A program made the translations under genes and the position numbers. The notes beneath the pieces were generated by a model. It was not told the origin of the DNA, ran no database searches, and saw only the letters and a list, made by a program, of their open reading frames with translations. A stretch of DNA of 64,000 nucleotides from Aphelocoma coerulescens. Taxonomy: Eukaryota > Chordata > Aves > Passeriformes > Corvidae. Shown piece after piece: positions 28,001-39,265 of the stretch; positions within the stretch are counted from its first letter, which is position 1; every line of letters begins with the position of its first letter. The stretch lies in NCBI RefSeq assembly GCF_041296385.1, contig NC_091022.1, forward strand, positions 21,161,967 to 21,225,966, in the 5' to 3' direction.

Positions 28001-31000
28001 GGTTTAAATCAAGTACTTCTATGAAAGTTTAATGTGGCACAGCCTCACGGTATACTTGACTGCTTAGCATGAGGAGGCAAGGCCTGTGGAACAACAGCCC
28101 ACACACAAGCTCAGCAGCTGAACTCTTGTTTCTGGAAGAGAAAGAGGGAGCTGCATTTCTGCCCTTACTGCTGCCAGAAAGGTCTCTCTTTTCCTGAGTT
28201 ATCCTTGTAATGCAAAATTCCTTCCACTGTGAAAGAAACCCTAACCTCCAAGGGCTCTGGACAGACACACCCACCGAGCATTGTTTACTTCACCAGCCCC
28301 ACCATATGTCACCTCTCAAAGCAAACAAAATAATCAAAAGTGCAAATTGCAAGTAGACAAACCAGAAGTCCATACAGCTTCTATGGGTTACCATTCCCTT
28401 CTCATCTGATCGAGAAATATCCCTGCTACAGCTGGACTTTAATATCCACGTTCTCAGTGCCCGATTAGCTACCCTGAATACTTTAAAGCCCTACCATGTG
28501 CTCTCACAGGAGCACACCACCACCAAATGCTTTAACAGACCCACATTGTCCTTCAGTCAGTGCTCATTTATTTATCATACAGGCTGCACTCAGCACTTTC
28601 ACCCTTACAGGGAACGTAACATTCCCTGTTACATTCTTAAGAGTCATGGAGGAATAGTAATCCTAAATGGCCAAAGCTACAGATAAATACTTTTTCCAAC
28701 TACTTTTCCTACTTCAACCTCCATAGAAAAAATAAGGGTAGATATTTTTATTATTTATGCAAAGAGAAACACACACGTAACTGTGTGTGGGTTGTGCTGT
28801 TAGTTAAGAGTTGCATCTATCTATCTATCTATATTTTTTTTAGCTCTATGCCTTCTTGTTGAAAGCCTGTTGAAGTAAGCAAATTAAAAGTCAACAACGT
28901 GATCTACCTCAAACAACACTCATAATAACGATGTTGGAAATGATACAACTTTTAAAATTTTTTATGTAACTTTAGTCAGAACAAACCTGGGCTTGTTCTC
29001 CTTTGCCCAAGGGGAGAGGAATTGAAGATTCTCTTAACATTCTCTTAACAAGACTCTTCACCGGGAGAGGCCCGATGAGTTTAACATCCACAGATTGGGA
29101 GTAACCAAAAGATACACAGGAGATAAGCGAACATTAATGATCATTAAGGGACATTATCCCCCAACATTACCCCCTGGTTCCTGGTCTGTGAAAAGACTGA
29201 TAAGAGAACTCAAGAATGAGGACCAAATTAGCATTGAATGCAAATGGACCAATAACCAGTAGGAGATCGAATACTAAGAACTGTGTAATTTAAGACCAAT
29301 GAAGAAGAATTTCTTTGGGTTTTGTCTGTATAAATGTGTGAAAAGTTCTGATAATGGATTATGTGTGATAGAATGATTTTCACTGCACAACCCGGACACG
29401 TGTAGATGAAATTATTTCTATTGCACATCCTGGCCAGTAAAATATCCTGGCCAGAATAAAGCAGTGCCTTAATTCTCCAACATAAAAAGATGTTGTTGGA
29501 GAGTTTTTATTTTTCCTAGAGTTTCAGTGACAATGACAATCAACTGCTAGTAGCCATATTCACTCCTCCTCCCTGTGGAAAGAACAATGACGTTGGACCA
29601 GTAAAAGAAGAAATGGTGGCCATGGTAAAAGTCAGAGAGATAGCAGAAAGGGAGGCTTCTGCCTACCCCTCAGCTTCAAAAGGGGGAACAGATATACATT
29701 CACCGAGGAAGATGGGTGAAGAATAAAATACCTACAAGAAACGATGAGCACAGGAAAAGCCTCAGAAAGCTGCTGTAATGTCTCACTCCTTCATAGACAC
29801 CTAGCAAACATCCCCTTTGAAGCTATACCCATCTTGTCCTGTCCCCGTCCTACACTACTCATGATCCAGGTCTGCACAGAAGTTTCTGCCAATGTCTGTC
29901 CAACAAATACTGTGTTTTATATAAGCTTCTCCCTGTCACTGTTGGCAGTCAATCACAGAACCTGGAAAGGATTCTCTAGCAGAAGCTAAACTCAGCTGGT
30001 CCTGTGAGATGTGATCCAAAGAGGAAACGAGGTGCTGTAACCATGTGGAGTCAAAAGGGAGAAGTGACAGATTACAAGTAGAGCTCATTCAGAACCTTAT
30101 TAAAACACTTGGGCAGGAACTTATCCAAGAATCCATACTCTTGCCTAGCCTGCGGTAAACTCACATATCATATTAAATATATTCAGTTCTGCAAAAGTTA
30201 TCTGAATGCTCTCTACACAGAGCTCTTTCCCACCACTCCCCTCCAACTATTTTCCACCTCAGCCACTACAGGGTAGAGATCGCTGTGATAGGAGCTGTTT
30301 CCAAAGGCAGTCAGGTATCGCGCTGCCCACAGGCTTCAGCAGAGCTGGGTCACTGAAACTTTCCTAGACAGGTAACACCTACAAATGGCATTTGAGTACC
30401 TCAGCATCTTTCAGTGTGCTGAGATGTAGCTTCTGGCATTATTCTTTACACCAGATTATCTGTCCAAAAGCAGCTTTAATTAATAGATAATACCATTTAA
30501 AATAAATTCTAAATTCATTCATTTCTTGGCTGTTCACTGATCTATCTTGTCTATCCAAAATTCTGTTGCATGACCCTCTGGTTTAGGTTCTTCACTCTGC
30601 TATGCCACCTTCACACCAGGAAATATTTTTGATCACTACTTTCATTTCACACAATTTTCTTAAGGCCAACTGAATTTCTAGAGTAAAAGATTTTAAGTTC
30701 AGTGCCTCCAGCAATAATTCTCCATCCATTTTTAGCAATAAACCACATTAAAAAAAATAAAAATTAAAAAAATAAATGGAACATTAGGGAGAAAAAGAAA
30801 ATAAGAAACTTCTCTAGTCTGGCACAAGGCTGGCAATATGTGCCCATGATATGTGGTGCTTCCTCTAAAACCTCTGAGGGTGTCAGATTATACATCTAGC
30901 AGGAGAAACAGGAGCACACCATTCATACAAAATTAAGTTTCTCTGTGAATGCTGTTCTTTCTCAAGTCAGTGGAGCCAAAAGTTCAACAGTGAAAGGAAG

Positions 31001-32323
31001 AAAACTAAAACAGAAGACAATCTGGTAATTATGAGAATTTGAGAATAAAAGGTATGCCTGAGATGGAACAGAACAAAAGGGGAACAGCAGCTCAGGATGA
31101 AAAGAAAACAAAGGAGCAGAAGGTCAGAAAGCAGGTGGGAAGGTCTGGGACATGGGTGCATTGCCTCTTAATTACTTAATGCAACAGTGACTGGTTAAAC
31201 TGTATTCACTGCTACTGACACTTTCCCTTTACAATTTACTTTTTGAAACGCTACATCAGGCCACAGCAAACTCTCAGAACAAAGCTTGTAGTAGTAGTAG
31301 TCTTTACAACTTCTAAAAAAGTCATCTACAAAGAACAAAACAAGTAAAGCTGTACAGCCACACGTAGGCATAATGAAATGTTAGCCCTTTGTTTCAATTT
31401 GCCACTCAGAGGTTAAGGTTCACAGCACCACATAGGAAGAACTTGATATGGCCACTACCTTTTAACTAAGAGAAAACAATGCCTTTAAAAACACAAATGA
31501 GTCATTATCCAAATAAATGTTTAGAACATGGCTCAGGAAAAAAAAAAAAAAAAGATCAAAAAGGCAGCTGAGTTTAAAAAAAAAATCCTGTTACAGACTT
31601 AAATAACTCCACCTGAACAGTGAGCCTTTTAAAAATAATTACCTGACAAAGCAGAAAACTTTCCAAATACCACATTCGGCCGAAAATTTAAAACGTAGTA
31701 TGATTTAGGGCATTTATACCACATCCCCTCCCCTTCCAGTGCCTTCATTCTGGGTATTTACCCTCATAGATCCGTTGTCCCTCTTTAAACTGGAACGAAG
31801 CAGTCCCTAAGAGCTGTGTCAAACAGCAGCTGGTAACAGGTTAACCGGGACACTGCAGTTTTGGTCCAAGAGGACCATTGCTTTTACCATGTAAGAGTTA
31901 AACGCAGTCACACTTACATCTTTTCTCGTATGGTAACGCTCATTTGGAATAAAAAAGGGAGGTTTTTTCTCCCAAGAAGTGTAAAGCAGGCACGTCCACA
32001 CGAGCCCACGGCAGAGGATGCCCACGGGCAGGGCGGGTGGCAACAGGCCCGGCGGGACGCGCCCGCGGCGGTGCCGGCCCTACCTGGGCGGGGTGGATGC
32101 CGAACGCCTCGCCGATCCGGGCGTACAGCTCGCGGGCGCTGCCGAAGCCCTCCACGCGGCCCGTGGGGCTGCCGTGAGCCAGCTGCGTGTGGAACTGCAG
32201 CCGCGACGCGCCGGCGGACGGGGCCGGGGCCGCCGCGGGGGCCGGGGCCGGGGCCTCGCTCTCCACCAGCTTGAAGGTCTCCTTGGACTTGTCCTTCTTC
32301 TTGCTCCTCAGCCCCAGCGGCAT
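6875..32323 (-). CDS. GIPC2: GIPC2, PDZ-domain adaptor protein (complete, 6 coding exons)
   Basis: The joined CDS is 32323-32084, 24343-24158, 20302-20122, 16882-16773, 16069-15988 and 7029-6875. It totals 954 nt, giving 317 aa, against about 315 in human. All five introns are GT-AG and the phases join cleanly. Domains: N-terminal GH1 region (residues ~41-117, with [13 protein letters not shown] and the [11 protein letters not shown] block), PDZ domain (~118-198, carboxylate-binding loop LLGLTI, helix [10 protein letters not shown]), basic linker ([17 protein letters not shown]), and GH2 region (~240-317, with [12 protein letters not shown] and [19 protein letters not shown]). GIPC proteins bind receptor C-termini through PDZ and myosin VI through GH2, acting in endocytic trafficking. 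The first ATG of the open frame is at 32323; the frame upstream has only a GTG. GIPC2 is preferred over GIPC1 and GIPC3 because DNAJB4 and FUBP1 are adjacent and the linker differs from my memory of GIPC1. Confidence 0.95.
9545..10826. repeat. GC-rich minisatellite, 31 units of 41 or 42 bp, in GIPC2 intron 5
   Basis: Each unit starts GCGCACC and ends TGCGCATCTCC. Counting the TGCGCATCTCC block gives 31 units. Units with ACCGCGG are 41 bp and units with ACCAGCGG are 42 bp. Eleven units are 42 bp (numbers 2, 8-11, 15, 18, 21, 23-25), so the expected length is 20x41 + 11x42 = 1282, which equals the observed span exactly. Second variable site: GGGCCCAG (1, 2, 6, 22-26, 28), GGCCCCAG (3, 4, 8-11, 15), GAGCTCAG (7, 13, 14, 16-18, 20, 21), GCTGGCCCCAG (12, 19, 27, 29-31), and GGGCTCAG (5). 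The rest of each unit appears identical. Unique GC-rich flanks lie at 9485-9544 and 10827-10990. Confidence 0.95.
12270..12722 (+). mobile_element. Truncated, internally deleted CR1 LINE fragment
   Basis: In plus orientation it shows decayed CR1 ORF2 reverse-transcriptase sequence (about 12330-12480, readable as DLISFYDQ, GKAVDV, then a frame change to [19 protein letters not shown]). At about 12505 it jumps directly to the ORF2 C-terminus and 3' UTR ([33 protein letters not shown]). It ends in the CR1-type terminus TTCCAACCCTAATGATTCTA. The middle of ORF2 is missing. It sits antisense within GIPC2 intron 5. The left edge is approximate. Confidence 0.8.
14228..14244. repeat. Poly(G) tract, 17 bp
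   Basis: Seventeen consecutive G residues in GIPC2 intron 5. A homopolymer this long is rare in vertebrates and prone to sequencing-length error. Confidence 0.9.
15988..16069 (-). CDS. GIPC2: GIPC2 coding exon 5 (start of GH2, residues 240-266)
   Basis: This 82-nt exon encodes [19 protein letters not shown] and MGIRDIEL, the start of the myosin VI-binding GH2 region. The acceptor is CAACAAAG before CCAACT, with a weak pyrimidine tract. The donor is TTAG followed by GTGAGT. It ends in phase 1. Confidence 0.92.
16070..16772 (-). other. GIPC2: GIPC2 intron 4 (703 bp)
   Basis: A short intron. The donor is GTATGG and the acceptor is AACAAAG. Its interior is pyrimidine-rich on the plus strand at 16490-16560. 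No other feature is seen. Confidence 0.85.
16773..16882 (-). CDS. GIPC2: GIPC2 coding exon 4 (linker, residues 203-239)
   Basis: This 110-nt exon encodes a charged linker and then [18 protein letters not shown], which matches the GIPC signature [15 protein letters not shown]. The acceptor is TTTGTCTTTAG before AAAAGC; the donor is ATG followed by GTATGG. It completes the phase-1 codon from exon 3 and ends in phase 0. Confidence 0.92.
16883..20121 (-). other. GIPC2: GIPC2 intron 3 (3.2 kb)
   Basis: The donor is GTGAGT and the acceptor is TTTAG. It has two diverged copies of a 47-bp segment at 17232-17278 and 18822-18868. A stretch near 18480-18560 looks like an old, unclassified SINE-type repeat. 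No exon is recognised. Confidence 0.8.
20122..20302 (-). CDS. GIPC2: GIPC2 coding exon 3 (PDZ core, residues 143-202)
   Basis: This 181-nt exon carries most of the PDZ domain: [23 protein letters not shown], the ligand-lining helix [16 protein letters not shown], and the last strand [13 protein letters not shown]. The acceptor ends AATAG before CGA and the donor is TTTG followed by GTGAGT. It ends in phase 1 and the split codon becomes Glu203. Confidence 0.94.
20303..24157 (-). other. GIPC2: GIPC2 intron 2 (3.9 kb)
   Basis: The donor is GTAAAC and the acceptor is CAATAG. It contains the 423-bp solo LTR at 21907-22329. The rest is AT-rich unique sequence with no gene seen. Confidence 0.85.
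21907..22329 (+). mobile_element. Solo LTR of an endogenous retrovirus, 423 bp, with target-site duplication
   Basis: It begins TGTTGGGAAATAG and ends CAATTCCAACA, giving inverted TG...CA termini (TGTTGG/CCAACA). The flanks are CCCATG on the left and CCCACG on the right, a 6-bp target duplication with one change. Inside are TATATAA at 22211 and AATAAA at 22234, both in plus orientation. There is no gag, pol or env around it, so it is a solo LTR left by recombination. It lies antisense in GIPC2 intron 2. A 6-bp duplication fits class II (ERVK-like) avian elements. Confidence 0.8.
24158..24343 (-). CDS. GIPC2: GIPC2 coding exon 2 (residues 81-142)
   Basis: This 186-nt, phase 0-0 exon encodes [35 protein letters not shown] and the first PDZ strand with [10 protein letters not shown], ending AFIK. 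The acceptor is ...TGCACAG before ATC and the donor is AAAG followed by GTAAAC. These blocks are nearly invariant across GIPC paralogues. Confidence 0.95.
28815..28832. repeat. ATCT microsatellite
   Basis: About four and a half copies of ATCT in GIPC2 intron 1, followed by a T run. Confidence 0.85.
28932..29482 (+). mobile_element. Candidate solo LTR, about 551 bp
   Basis: The segment starts TGTTGGAAATG and ends AATTCTCCAACA (inverted ends TGTTGGA/TCCAACA). It carries a TATA-like TATAAATG near 29328 and AATAAA at 29455, with no coding sequence. It has short internal direct repeats (ATTCTCTTAACA at about 29030-29050 and ATCCTGGCCAG at 29426-29450). The flanks TAACGA and TAAAAA match at only 4 of 6 positions, so the boundary call is weaker than for the LTR at 21.9 kb. 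It is antisense in GIPC2 intron 1. Confidence 0.5.
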
Positions 32324-32540
32324 CTTCCGCGCCGGCCCCACGCTCCTGCGGCCACCGCGGCCGCCCGTGCTGGACTCTGCCCCCGGCGCGGCACCGCCCC
32401 GGCCCCGCGGCCATCGCAGCCGCCAGGTGCGGCCCGACCCCGCCCCGCCCCGCCGCGGCTGCCGAGGGCCCGGGAGCGCCCGGCTGCCCCCGCCCCTACC
32501 CCCTCCCGGGCAGCCCGAGGCGCTGCCCGCCTGAGCTCAG
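31990..32540 (-). promoter_or_regulatory. GIPC2: GIPC2 CpG-island promoter and 5' UTR
   Basis: This is a GC-rich, CpG-dense block surrounding and upstream of coding exon 1, with sharp edges into AT-rich DNA at about 31.98 and 32.58 kb. It has several GC boxes (CCCCGCCCCGCC near 32.43 kb) and no obvious TATA box. The transcription start is presumably within 32.35-32.55 kb on the minus strand. Confidence 0.75.
32084..32323 (-). CDS. GIPC2: GIPC2 coding exon 1 (residues 1-80)
   Basis: It opens with [15 protein letters not shown], then an Ala/Pro-rich low-complexity stretch, then the family-diagnostic [13 protein letters not shown] and [12 protein letters not shown]. It is 240 nt long and ends in phase 0 at CAG followed by GTAGGG. 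The exon lies inside a CpG island, as expected for a first exon. The Ala/Pro stretch differs from human and is probably unconstrained linker. Confidence 0.95.
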
Positions 32541-35500
32541 ACCCTTCGCGGGGTCCTTCACCGACTTTCCACTCACTCACTAGTTCAGGAATTTCTGCTA
32601 ATAGCGAGGTACTGAACACTGATCAGCATAGATTTATATCCAGGATATAAAAGAAAACCTGTAGTATACAAGGACTTCAGGCAACTCTTTCTCATTTATC
32701 ACAACTATAAATCTTTAAGGGTTACTACGGCAACAGTCATATAACCTAAGTTTAAGAGCCTTCCTATTGTACTGGCAACAGCTTTGAAATACTTTTCAAG
32801 TATTTTTAACATTGAATGGATTCAAAACGTTTCCTTCTCTACTGTGAAATAGAGCTACATACTGTAGTTAGATGTTCACATTACGGGAGACATCTGGGCT
32901 CCAAAGTAACTACACTCACCTCAGTGGAACTGCTCCATTTTCAGTAGCGTACTGAATCCACCCAAGATGTGAAGAATGCAAAATTCATGAGGCAACATTC
33001 AGCACTTCTAAAGGAAACTGCTCTAAAGCCGCAGAGAGAAGTAGCACTGCCTTACCACATCTTCTAACTTTCAGAATAAAAAAGACAAACCACTGCAGAG
33101 AAAAAGGATTCTGCCACATGGAGTCAGATCAGGCAGGCAGAGACAATGAATTGTAGTGAGGCAGCCCAGAGTCAAAGTTCTCAGCAGACCTAACCAGAGC
33201 ATTTCTGATTACGTGAAATTACATAGAGATTTTAAACTGCTTATGCTCTGAGGTAAAAAAGGTTTGAAGCCAATTTGACTTCAGCTTTTTCAAGATAGCA
33301 TGTGGTAGATTTTAATGAATGCTCAAAAATGGCTTGTATCCAATTCTAGTAGGAGACAATTGGATTCAATATTTTTACTAATTTTGTAGGAATTTCCACC
33401 AATAAAAAACCCAACAAAACTGCACCATAAACTTAGCCCCAGACTTTAATAGCTGACTTTCCAGTTTAGTTTTAAACCACAAAACTTAAACTGAAGGTTT
33501 CTCTGAACTTGCAGAACTGTATGTACCTTTTCCCATTACTGCAATGCAATTCAGACAGCATGTTGGCATTCACTGTATGACACTGCAGTGAGATGAAATA
33601 GAGATAAACTAACAGTACCAAACTGTTCCTCTTAATATTTAGGGTGTTTTTCTGTTTTTCAATTTTAAATAAAAAGCTTCTTTTAAAAGAAGCCTTTTCC
33701 CATTTACTAAAATGTACTATAAAGGAATTGGTGACAAGTATTTATATCTTGTCTCTACTCATTCCTTTTCTTGTGAAAAGATAATGGAACCTTAAAACCC
33801 AGTAAACACTGTTTACAGTCATACTGATTTTAATAATTTTGTTAATGAGATTTACTAAATGAACAATCAAGTTTCCACATATACAGAGGTTGCGCAGATT
33901 TATTTTTAAAAACTCAAGGACATTAACAGTCCTAATTTACATATCCATTGCAAAACTTTCTTCAGTGGAAGTGTGAATGTTTCCATGTTTCATAGGGAGG
34001 TGGATGGAGAAAAACAGCTGAAGTTGGCAAAAACTATGCTGATCCTACCTGCAGCTTGGAGCAATAGCATCAGCTTTTAACTATGGAAAGAAAAAATTAC
34101 GAGGCCAGTGCAGCTGACCAACAAACTGAAGATACAAAAAGTATGGAGCAAGTATATGCCATCATTAGTTACATGATGTAACAAGTGAAATGAAACCTTT
34201 TTTGTGTCATTTAAATTGGAGGAAGATGACATTGCACACATCCTAAATTATTTTCAAAACCCAAACCTAGAGAAGCATCTACATGAAACTGCCCTAGTAG
34301 TCCCCATCTTTGGAAGGAAATGTAAAGAAGTATTCAACACCCAGTTTCATCTCTCTGTTACTGAAAAGGTACATTACCATGGACTTCTTTTTTCCTAATC
34401 TACAAGTACTATTTATTAATATGGCTCAGATGATGGATTAGCAGTTTCAATGATTTACATTTGACCAGCATAGCACAGTGAAGACTGGGTGATCTGTGGA
34501 GATGTAAATGAATGAGTCAGACTGCTGAGACCTCAGTGAAAAGAAGGCTGTAATGGACAGAAGACACTTTCTTCAACAAATCCTGTTCTCAGACTCCCTT
34601 GAACGTGCACCCTCTAGGGAAATACCTGCCAACACAGTAAAACTAGATCATCAATCCAAATGAGTCTCCAGCAACTCAAGACAATAAGGATCCAAAAATT
34701 ACTTCAAATTAACTTTTTGAAGAAGAGAGTTAACAACTTAAATAAAACTGCTATTCGCCTTGGTTTTAGAAAGAAAAATAAACTATGTACTTAAAAAAAA
34801 AAAAAAAAGAAAAATGGGTTTGATCATTTTATCCCAAGTATATTGCACACTACGGGCTACCCCATTCTTCACTTTCTCACACATAATACTTGGGATTCAA
34901 GAATCGTGGCATGTAACAGCCATAAAGTTTGTGGAGAATATATGTGGAACAAAGTCACATAACTGGATATGAAATGCCACTATCAGTGAGTGTTTCACTA
35001 CCCATGGGGTACCTGTCCTTATTCAGGGAAATGCTATATGGTATTTTAGGTGCTGGTTGGGTGGGGGTTGGGGGTTTTTGAATGCAGGGGAGCAGGGCTG
35101 TGAACATGGCAATTTGTTATTGATAAAGCAATCAGGCATGACTAACAAGATTGTTGTTATATAGCTCCTCCCTTGGGTAAGCCACTAACTCCAGGGCAAC
35201 AAGCACAGGGCACTTATACCTCCTACACCCAAGGGGATCAACAGTAGGTCTCTATTTGCACCGTTTAAATAATAGGACAATTAATTGGAGAAGCCTGAAG
35301 GAAACAAATCATGGCATCCAATAGTCCATTGCTGAGCAAACTGACAAATGAAGGGTTGAGATTCTGCACCTCATGAGATTAGTTATTTGCTATTTGCTCA
35401 GATTGGGAGCTGAACAGGAAGTGGCTGTATGACAAATTCCCTGGTTTTAACAGGGTGTGTTCAGTAAGTTATATACTAAGAACTATTCATGTCAGCTGCA

Positions 35501-36428
35501 AAAGAGGACTGGCATTTACTGACTGGAAAAGTAAAATTGTTTCTTAATTATATTTACAATAGCATGTTCATGACCCGTATTTTTTAGGGTCTAGTACATG
35601 AATTCAAGTGCACAGAATTTCAGCCTAAGTTATAGCAAATTTTACTGCTAAAGGAAAACCTATTTGACTCCAAAAAAGTCTGCTCCCAGTGAGTCAGACT
35701 AGCACATAAGATGCACATACTAGAAAAGAATAGAATGCATTTGTTCAGTGCACCACAGGCTTCAGGAAGCTTTCAGCACAGCTAATACAAAAACGGCTGA
35801 GTGAAAGAATGGAATGCTAACCCCCTCAAGACAGCAGAAAGCTGTGCAGCAAGCAGAGTACCACTGCATGGCAGGAAGCAGAAAGGGTTGTAATGCAGCT
35901 TGACTACTCTTCCAATAGCTTGAGGTTATCCCTAAGGCTTGATGTTGGTGAGATTAAAAAAGGATCTCTAGAAGCAGAGGTTTTCAGACTTGCAAGATGA
36001 ATTCCAAAGCAACTAAATGACTTGTACTTTCTGTGGTACCTAAGCAACCTTCAGGACATCAAAAACCCTTCTCATCCCAATTTCATGAATGACCATTTTA
36101 TTTTCATGTATTTCAGTAGTTACAAATATAGTAGTTGACTGAGTATTTGCTTCCTTCTCCCAAGTAACTTTATTAAATAATCAAGTGGGTTTTAAAACAT
36201 AGCTTTTGAGTACATTTTTGATTAGAAAAATATTTTTTTGTGAATCCTGGATTAGATAGATATTAATGCTTCCTCTCATATTTTGAAGTAATTCTACATG
36301 CTGGTTTCTGAAACATATACCTTGTTACCTCTCCATAAGAAAAGAAATACAAGCATTTATTTCATACCAGTCCTTTAAGTTTTATATTTTCAGCTTGAAA
36401 ACAGTTGGAAAAGTTTAGTTTGCTATAC

Positions 36429-36448
36429 ACATATATATATATATATAC
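36429..36448. repeat. AT dinucleotide microsatellite
   Basis: A run of about nine AT units flanked by ACAC, in the intergenic region upstream of GIPC2. Confidence 0.85.
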
Positions 36449-37759
36449 ACTTCTAAATACACAAGATACTGCGATTCCTCAATTTAACACTACTCCTCTT
36501 ACCTGAAGATAGTTACAAAAAAATAGTCCTAGTTGCTGTAACTTTTTTTTTTACAAGTTGGATATGGTTACAAGATTCTGGATTACAAAATGCTTGATTC
36601 CATTAGCTTTTAAACTGACAAATAGGTATTTTAGGCTGATATGCTCTAAAGTTGTGTAGCTTGTAGCATTTGCCATCATAACAAAATATAAGAGAAAGTT
36701 AAAAACCAACTTCACACTTTTTACTTAAAAACCACATAAGAAATGCAATACGGAACATACTGAAATGGAAATTTTTTCAACAAACAATATATAGTAATAA
36801 CAATATGCAGAAGCACGAAGCAGCAATTTTTTTTTCTTTGTGATACTGCTCCAGCAATTGTTTACTTCCTGTAGATTTAGGACTACAACTAACTGATACT
36901 GCGTGAAGAGATCTGCAGCTGAAAAATTGACTTGAACAATACCCCACAGAAATTCTATTTCTTTAAGTAACAGAAATGGGATTCTTCTTACACTCATTAA
37001 AAAATTATTGTAAATTAAATCCCAACTTCCATATGATTTACTTTCCTGCTGAGAGTCACATATATAACACTGCTATTTCTTAGGCTACCTAACAGAGCAG
37101 GTAACTTCTAAATTTCCACAGGCAAAAGCCTGACAGCAAATCTTAACATCTTTTCTTATGAAAAACAACAAAAAAAAAATCCCAAACCCTTTGAAAGTGT
37201 TGTTAAAGCACTGTATTATGGTTTTAAAGTCAAGTAATAAAGCATGCCCACAAGGCATTTCTTTCACCAATACCATGCTGCAATCAAGGGAACCAGCCCT
37301 ATTACTGTATTATAAAACTAGACTATTATAGAGGGCTCTCCATCTCTCTATGCATCTTTTAATTCTTAAGATAACTAACTCATGTTTGAATTAAAAAAAA
37401 AAAAAACAAACAACAACTCAATTCAAGCATATGAAAGTTTCTGGGCAACCCCTATCCCACACTGTGTCTTAAGCAAACTTTGCTTTAGCTAGGACCTAGG
37501 TTCTTCCTTCTTCTTCATGGGAGTAAAGTTTGGCCTTTGAAAATAATGAATACTTGAGATCAGCATGATCTTTAGATACCTGCCCTAGCCAAATGCTTTT
37601 ACAGGGCTCTTTGTGCATCTTTCCAACCCAGCACAGACCTGCTCCCTAGGGAGTTGTCACATGAGCACCACCATCTTTGGGCTAAGCCTCATTTACAGAA
37701 CAGGGCCCATAGCACTGTCTAGCAAAAAGTGCCAAGTCTGAGTTCACACAATCATTTTG

Positions 37760-39265
37760 CTTACAAGAAACCTCTTGGCATCATGAAGTCCAACACCCCT
37801 GCTCACACACAGTCAGCTGGAGCAGGCTGCCCTGCACAGTGTCCAGTCAGGCTATGAGTATCCAGGGCTAGCAACTCTTCAACCTCTCTAGGAAACCTGT
37901 TCCAGTGTTTTGATCATGCTCTTGTTAAAAAGGTGTTTCCTTGTGTTCAGATGGAATCCCTAACTAACTAGTGTCTAACTTGTGTCCATTTAGTCCTGTC
38001 AATAAGAGCTACTGAGAAGAGCCTGGCTCCTCCATTTTCATTCCCTCCTGTCAGGTGCCAAGATCTCCCCCAAGTCTTTTCTTCCCCAGGCTGGCAAGTT
38101 GCAGCCCTCTCAGCCTCTCATACATGGTCCTGTGTTGGAGCTGCTCCACTAAGTTTACACCCTTCAAGTACCAGCGAGTCCAGTACTCCAGATGTATCCT
38201 CATCAATGCTGAGAGTAACGAGGAAGAATCATCTCCCCTTATCTGCTAGCAAAGCTTTGGCCTCTGTTGCCACAAGGCTGCACTGGCACCTCACAGTCAG
38301 TTCATTGACACTTTGCTGGGCAATTACTCCCCAATGGAGCAAGACTTTGCATTCCCTCTTACTGAACTTTGTGAGAATCCTCTGTCCAGTTCTTCAGCCC
38401 ATTGAGGTCCCTTTGAAAGGCAGTACATCAGCTGGCGGCGCCAGCTACTCCTCTCAGTTTATACTCCATCCCATAATTCAGGTCATTAATGATGCTGATT
38501 GGAACTGGCCCCAGTACTGAGCCATAGGGTACACCGCTACTGACTTGCCTCCAGCTGGACTTTGTGCCAGTGATTAAACCTCCTGTGCTCCCTCATTTAG
38601 CCAGCTTTTAACCCATCTCACTTTCTAGTTATCTAACCTGTACTTCACCAGTCTGTCTACTGATGTAAAAGGTAAACAACACAGATTGTTCCCCAACACC
38701 CCTAAAACTCACTGTAGATGGCAGTAAGATTGGTCAAGCAAGATTTCCCTGTTGTACAACTATGTTGACTACCCCATATCACCTTTTAGAAATGCTTTCC
38801 AGGAGGATTCTTTTCCATCACATTACCAAGGGCTTAGGTGAAGCTATTAGCCTGTAGATTCCCAAATCTTCCTTCCTGGTTTTCTTCAAGAGTGGTATTT
38901 TCTTTTTTTCCAGTTCCACTGGAACATCTCTCAATCTCCCTGACCATTCAAAGATAAGTAAGAGTGGCCCTGCAATGGCATTAGCCAGCTCCCTCAACAC
39001 TTGGGTGCAACCTGTCAGGCTCACAGACTTCCAGTTAAAGTGCACCCTAACCCAGTCTTCCACCACCAAGGTTCCAGATTTCCCCTCTAGTCTCAGGGGC
39101 CTGGAATTCCTGCATGGTTTTACTGGTAGTGTCTGATGCAAGGGCAGCACAGAGTACCTCAGCCTTCTGCATGTCATTGGTCACCAGCCTCCCTGCCCCA
39201 CTTGATAGCAGGCTCACCCTTTGCTGTTCATGTCCTTCAGGAATCCCTTCTTGGTGTTCTGCCTG
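37760..39265 (-). mobile_element. Decayed CR1 LINE ORF2 fragment, about 1.5 kb
   Basis: On the minus strand, pieces of CR1 ORF2 appear in order. They are VLRELANAIAGPLLLIFEWS with KKTRKEDLGIYRLIA (39.0-38.8 kb), a region like GKSCLTNLIA (about 38.75 kb), [12 protein letters not shown] (about 38.50 kb), and the C-terminal and 3' portion down to about 37.76 kb (on the plus strand ACCTCTCTAGGAAACCTGTT, GAGAAGAGCCTGGCTCC). Stops and frameshifts are many, so it is inactive. It lies between the DNAJB4 3' end and the GIPC2 promoter. Edges are approximate. Confidence 0.75.

Larger units (their letters stand above)
24344..32083 (-). other. GIPC2: GIPC2 intron 1 (7.7 kb)
   Basis: The donor is GTAGGG and the acceptor is TGCACAG. 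It contains the candidate LTR at 28932-29482 and the ATCT microsatellite. GC-richer patches at 24.9-25.4 kb and 28.0-28.3 kb have open frames but no recognisable protein similarity. Confidence 0.85.

Noticed and set aside
32324..32341. Upstream extension of GIPC2 (six extra codons)
   Set aside because: The upstream in-frame codon is GTG, not ATG. The ATG at 32323 gives the family-typical MPLGLR start.
35055..35074. G-quadruplex at a G-rich run
   Set aside because: Only three runs of three or more G are present. A two-tier structure is possible but not distinctive.
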